A DNA stretch of 34,671 nucleotides from NCBI GenBank assembly GCA_946495905.1, contig CAMMEP010000003.1, positions 1 through 34,671 of the forward strand, written 5' to 3'. The notes beneath the pieces are model-generated. The model did no database searches and was not told the origin of the DNA. It saw only the letters and a program-made list of their open reading frames with translations. Source of the stretch: an uncultured Clostridium sp. (lineage in GTDB: Bacteria; Bacillota; Clostridia; TANB77; CAG-508). Positions 31,603 through 34,671 of this stretch are shown piece by piece; within the stretch, counting starts at the first letter, position 1; each line of letters starts with the position of its first letter. The position numbers were made by a program, and so were the translations under genes.

Positions 31603-32850
31603 CTAACCAGTATAATCTCCACTACCATAGTTGCCTCCGCCTATTGTAGACCATGTTTCTTCGTTTTGGTCCTCTATTACTTGTATCTGTTCTACTGTGA
31701 TATTAGATTTTAGAACAACTACGGGGCGCACCGCACAGCCACCCGCATTCCAGTCGCCGTCCGAGCCGAAGAGGCTGCTGCGGCCCGAGGCCGCACCGCC
31801 GCCGCTAATAACAGCGCCCGGGCCGAAGTTAGCATAGGACGAGTCCGCACCGACTCCCGGCGAAGCGAGCCAATAGGCTTTTGCATAATTTTCTGAATCT
31901 GTTGTTCCTGCAAATAGCATATCATATGCTTCTTGACTAATATTTATTCCTAATTGTTGGTATCCTTCATAATCGTAATAAAAGTAATACATGTTTCCAT
32001 TCACTTTTTCACCTGCTGTTGCTACTTGTGGTGGATTGGTTAAGGTATAATCTCCGCTTTGATAAGTATAACTTGGATATGAAGTTGTTCCGCCTATTGG
32101 GGTTTGCGAACTATCTGCATTTAACGTTACTGTTCCTGTATTATGCTCTCCTTCTTGCGGATAGTTTACTGTTACTCCTCCTAGCACATTTTCTATGTCT
32201 TTTATTGTCATACTTCTGGTTTCATCTGCTAAGCTACTATTATGGTACAATCCACTTATTTTATTTAGTACATTTACACAATTATCTGCTCCTATATAAC
32301 TTTCTAATACTAAGTATGGATCGTCCCCATCTTTTTTGATTGGACTTCCACTTGTTAGTAATAGATGCTGTCCATCTTCGCTTAATCCTAGCACTCTCCA
32401 TGTAGTACTTGCATTTTGGCTAAAGGTTTGGTTAGTTCCTCCGCTTATACTTTGTGAATCGGTATATCCAGTTTCATTCGTTCCTACGGTTATTGGGTCG
32501 TGTGCTTCTGGTGTGTAATTTACATAGTCTCCTACATTTATCTCTCCATCGTTAAAGGCTTGTACTAGTGTTTTTACTCCACTGCTACTTCCATTTTCTC
32601 CTATTATTTCATCTAAATAGCTTTCCACATTTGTTATGGATTCGTCCGTGTATGATGTATCATTTGCGTAATAATCTCTTGCATCTTCTGCCCTTTGTAT
32701 TAGTCCATTATCTCCAAATGCAAAGTTTATTGCTACTGTGGCTAGTATAATTAAAATAATAATGGTTATAACAAGAGCTACTAATGTGATACCTTTTTCT
32801 TGTGATATTCTTTTACCTTTTTTTGTTATTTCTTTTATTTTTTGTTTCAT
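31603..32850 (-). CDS. Pilin-like surface protein with retroelement-diversified C-terminal domain
   Basis: 415 aa. The leader ends in EKGITLVALVITIIILIIL, the same prepilin-like motif and hydrophobic helix as the protein at 9540-11453, followed in both by FGDNGLI. The ectodomain has VGDYVNYTP and TTWRVLGLSEDGQHLLL segments. It ends in a C-type-lectin-like part: YWLASPGVGADSSYANFG, then a Gly/Ala/Ser-rich stretch, LFGSDGDWNAGGCAVRPVV and a short tail. The YWLAS...VRPVV frame is the standard scaffold of diversity-generating retroelement target proteins in gut Firmicutes. Residues about 327-376 are encoded by GC-rich DNA in an otherwise AT-rich gene. It is probably a surface-displayed ligand-binding protein. 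AAGGAGG precedes the ATG. The next gene upstream on the strand is a separate glycosyltransferase. Confidence 0.82.
   Translation of the reverse strand: MKQKIKEITKKGKRISQEKGITLVALVITIIILIILATVAINFAFGDNGLIQRAEDARDYYANDTSYTDESITNVESYLDEIIGENGSSSGVKTLVQAFNDGEINVGDYVNYTPEAHDPITVGTNETGYTDSQSISGGTNQTFSQNASTTWRVLGLSEDGQHLLLTSGSPIKKDGDDPYLVLESYIGADNCVNVLNKISGLYHNSSLADETRSMTIKDIENVLGGVTVNYPQEGEHNTGTVTLNADSSQTPIGGTTSYPSYTYQSGDYTLTNPPQVATAGEKVNGNMYYFYYDYEGYQQLGINISQEAYDMLFAGTTDSENYAKAYWLASPGVGADSSYANFGPGAVISGGGAASGRSSLFGSDGDWNAGGCAVRPVVVLKSNITVEQIQVIEDQNEETWSTIGGGNYGSGDYTG
31722..31872 (-). other. Putative variable region (VR) of a diversity-generating retroelement
   Basis: This 150-base stretch is roughly two-thirds G+C in a gene and genome near 30%. 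On the coding strand it is poor in A. Its codons (GGC, GCG, TCG, GAC, GGT) sit where typical templates carry AAC/AAT, for example SPGVGADSSYANFG against the SPxVNANSxNANFN pattern. Retroelement mutagenesis replaces template adenines, which explains the loss of A. It ends at GCGGTGCGCCCCGTAG, a GC-rich run suitable as the initiation-of-homing site. No reverse transcriptase and no template copy were found in the window. Confidence 0.75.
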
Positions 32851-33004
32851 TTTTTCCTCCTTAATATGTATTTCTCTTTTATTTTAGTTTTATCTTTTTA
32901 GTTTATTTTATTCAAATATTTTTCTCCTTTTTCCATTGGTTTGTTGTTACTTCTTAAGTATATTTTTATAATATACTAATATTTTTATTTTTGCAAGAGT
33001 TTTT

Positions 33005-34528
33005 TTATTTTTTATTTTCTACATCCAATACCAACAACGATATCGTATATTCATAATCTTTGTATTTCGTACGAAAAGCTGCTTTTGAAATTAAGTTTGC
33101 ACCCAATTCTTGTTCTAAGGAATCTGCTATTGCATAATTGCTTGCATTTATTACCCATACACGTACATCTTTATCTGTTATTTCAGCTAGACTATGGATT
33201 ATTGTCATATTGGGACCATATGCACTTATAGCTTCATCGATATTCCAATAAGCACCATCCCAAAAGTATTGCTTTGTTTCTGGAAAATTAGCAGATACTA
33301 CAAAAGCACTTCCTTCATTTCCATAAAGCAAAATATCTCCTTCTTGTATATTTTCTTGTAAATACGTTATTGGTTTTGTATTGCTTTCATCATAATTTTT
33401 GTTAATTAGTTCTACATTCACATAAGTAGCAATGACGACTGATAAAATACATATTACAATTGTCATTGTTTTATTTCCATAGTTTCCAAGAAAGAAGCTA
33501 ATGAAAAAGATAAATAGTCCTGTGATACATAACATATATCTTGCATATAAAATCTCACTTTGCATGATAAGCGACATAATGCAGACTCCCACTAGTGTTA
33601 GAGCATAGATTATGATAGCATATTTTGCAGGTCGATTTTCTTCTTTATTCTTTCTGTTTCGTACGTATAAATAAATAACATAGCCACATATAATAAGGCC
33701 AAAGACACCTGCAATCCATGGAGACACATACATAGAGTCTTTAAGATTGCCACAAAATTGAAAATTAAACATTTCAATTAATGTACCTGGGAAAGTTATT
33801 TCTATCCAAAATCCAGCAGATACTTGACTAATTTGTAATAATAAATACACAAGCCATGGTATGTAAGCAATTATTTGAATAATTGCTACACCAATAAATA
33901 TTTTTAGATTAAAATTAAACTTCTTCTCTTTTACCGATTTTCGTATTAGATAAATAAATAATGCTACATTTATTATTCCAGCTGCTGCTAAAGCATAGTA
34001 ATGTGTATAGGCAGAAGCCAAACTAAATATACCAAACAAAATCCAGTTCTTTACATTTTTCTCTTCTGAATTTTTATAAATTCGATATGCATAAATCGCC
34101 ATTAAGGTGACAAGTAGCATGGCTAGTCCATACATTCTTATTTCTCCTGCATACGCTACCGTAACTGGTAAAAAATACACGAAAAAAGAAAATAATAGTC
34201 CTACTTTTTTTCCAAAATCTTTTCTAATATGCGTGAAACCAAGTATTCCTAAAATAGCTAACATTAATACAGAAAACAATCTATATACCATTATTTGATT
34301 TCCAAATATCATTCTAATAATATGTAAAATCCAATAATATAATACGGGATGAACATCATGTCCACCAATTTTCCAAATATCTCCAAAGCTCCTGTTTGAT
34401 ATTGCTACCGAATACGATTCGTCATACCATAAATTACTATGAAAAGCAGATAAGGAAATAAATATAACTCCTAGAATAATGATTATAATATGTATTAGCG
34501 TGATTTTATCTTTGAATATTTTTTTCAT
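33005..34528 (-). CDS. ArnT/PMT-like family 39 glycosyltransferase (integral membrane)
   Basis: 507 aa with about eleven hydrophobic segments. The first loop carries the catalytic-type acidic motif in WYDESYSVAIS, followed by GGHDVHPVLYYWILHI, the DxHP.lYY pattern of the GT39/ArnT group that uses polyprenyl-phosphate sugar donors. The soluble C-terminal part (about 400-507) ends with YTISLLVLDVENKK. It probably transfers a sugar from undecaprenyl phosphate to a surface protein or glycan outside the membrane. AGAGAGG lies upstream of the ATG. It is on the same strand and just upstream of the pilin-like gene, with 154 nt between, which may hint at glycosylation of that surface protein. Confidence 0.82.
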   Translation of the reverse strand: MKKIFKDKITLIHIIIIILGVIFISLSAFHSNLWYDESYSVAISNRSFGDIWKIGGHDVHPVLYYWILHIIRMIFGNQIMVYRLFSVLMLAILGILGFTHIRKDFGKKVGLLFSFFVYFLPVTVAYAGEIRMYGLAMLLVTLMAIYAYRIYKNSEEKNVKNWILFGIFSLASAYTHYYALAAAGIINVALFIYLIRKSVKEKKFNFNLKIFIGVAIIQIIAYIPWLVYLLLQISQVSAGFWIEITFPGTLIEMFNFQFCGNLKDSMYVSPWIAGVFGLIICGYVIYLYVRNRKNKEENRPAKYAIIIYALTLVGVCIMSLIMQSEILYARYMLCITGLFIFFISFFLGNYGNKTMTIVICILSVVIATYVNVELINKNYDESNTKPITYLQENIQEGDILLYGNEGSAFVVSANFPETKQYFWDGAYWNIDEAISAYGPNMTIIHSLAEITDKDVRVWVINASNYAIADSLEQELGANLISKAAFRTKYKDYEYTISLLVLDVENKK

Positions 34529-34671
34529 GTTATGTTTTATCCTCTCTTTTATTTTTTAACATTATAGCATTTATTTTACAATTTTACATTATAAAATAAA
34601 AATTTTATTTATTTTTTGTGAATTTTCATTTGGAATTCCGGAATATTAATAAAAACTGAAATAAGTCTGGT

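Noticed and set aside
31722..31872. GC-rich tract as contamination or an assembly chimera
   Set aside because: The reading frame and protein fold motif run through both borders without a break, and retroelement mutagenesis of adenines explains the composition.
31631..31925. Open frames on both strands over the GC-rich stretch (68 aa each)
   Set aside because: They are shadows of the variable region; the third frame encodes the expected YWLAS...VRPVV scaffold continuous with the rest of the gene.
1..34671. CRISPR array, tRNA or rRNA genes, prophage or integrase
   Set aside because: No regularly spaced direct repeats, no tRNA cloverleaf or rRNA segments, and no integrase, capsid or portal-like protein were seen.

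Overview
The window looks like chromosome from an AT-rich, Gram-positive, anaerobic Clostridia-type Bacillota, probably an uncultured gut lineage. Supporting signs are about 30% GC in most genes, strong AGGAGG-type ribosome sites, the RemA/RpoZ/Gmk/PriA/Def/Fmt neighbourhood, a two-gene SufC/SufB-type Fe-S system, a DUF5665 gene, and pilin-like surface proteins. No rRNA, tRNA or CRISPR array was seen. Species-level placement is not possible from the sequence alone.

Layout. At 1-5465, all on the minus strand, lie folA and thyA, a PflX/AmrS-like radical SAM protein, a DnaB-like helicase with a long acidic linker, and a DUF5665 membrane protein. At 5680-9175 are rpmE, a 54-aa membrane protein, and a tightly coupled pair: a degenerate McrB-like protein followed 1 nt later by an ABC-type ATPase with a Schlafen-type AlbA_2 domain. 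The ATPase reading frame is broken near its start. At 9540-16582 are a large pilin-like FN3/InlB-repeat surface protein, two small orphan genes, a nested palindromic element, an acetyltransferase/DUF6320/esterase trio and a membrane glycosyltransferase. At 16931-25034 is a housekeeping run transcribed leftward (rsmE, a Lys-rich membrane protein, remA, rpoZ, gmk, priA, def, fmt). A small island of two genes with foreign-looking codon use interrupts it between gmk and priA. At 25193-31332, plus-strand lysine-pathway genes (asd, dapB, dapA) and an HD-domain gene flank a minus-strand sufC-sufB pair and another orphan gene. At 31603-34528 are a second pilin-like protein and an ArnT/PMT-like glycosyltransferase. 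The pilin-like protein carries a GC-rich C-terminal stretch that reads as the variable region of a diversity-generating retroelement.

Four things stand out. (1) priA (once) and dapA (twice) are each interrupted by a +1 shift at the same tetranucleotide, CGGA, where skipping the C restores a conserved glycine. In my manual reading these are the only in-frame CGG codons in the long native genes, so either a lineage-specific recoding event or a very regular sequence error is present. (2) The pseudo-McrB plus ATPase-AlbA_2 pair looks like an undescribed NTPase system. (3) The pilin-like retroelement target has no reverse transcriptase or template in the window, so it must be diversified in trans. 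(4) Two copies of a structured element at 16768-16902 and 21879-22031 share a core whose inner helix shows compensatory base changes and whose long outer arms differ in sequence but remain complementary. Further palindromic elements lie at 1563-1735, 5111-5165 and 11880-12121, and a REP-like GGGACAG repeat occurs at two loci.

Gene-free stretches over 300 bases: 1474-1781 holds a REP-like repeat and a hairpin cluster; 9176-9539 holds an imperfect inverted repeat and a terminator; 11768-12179 holds the nested palindrome; 16583-16930 holds the first structured element, with nothing recognisable in 16583-16767. The slightly shorter 21798-22086 holds a terminator and the second structured element, and 31333-31602 holds two hairpins.
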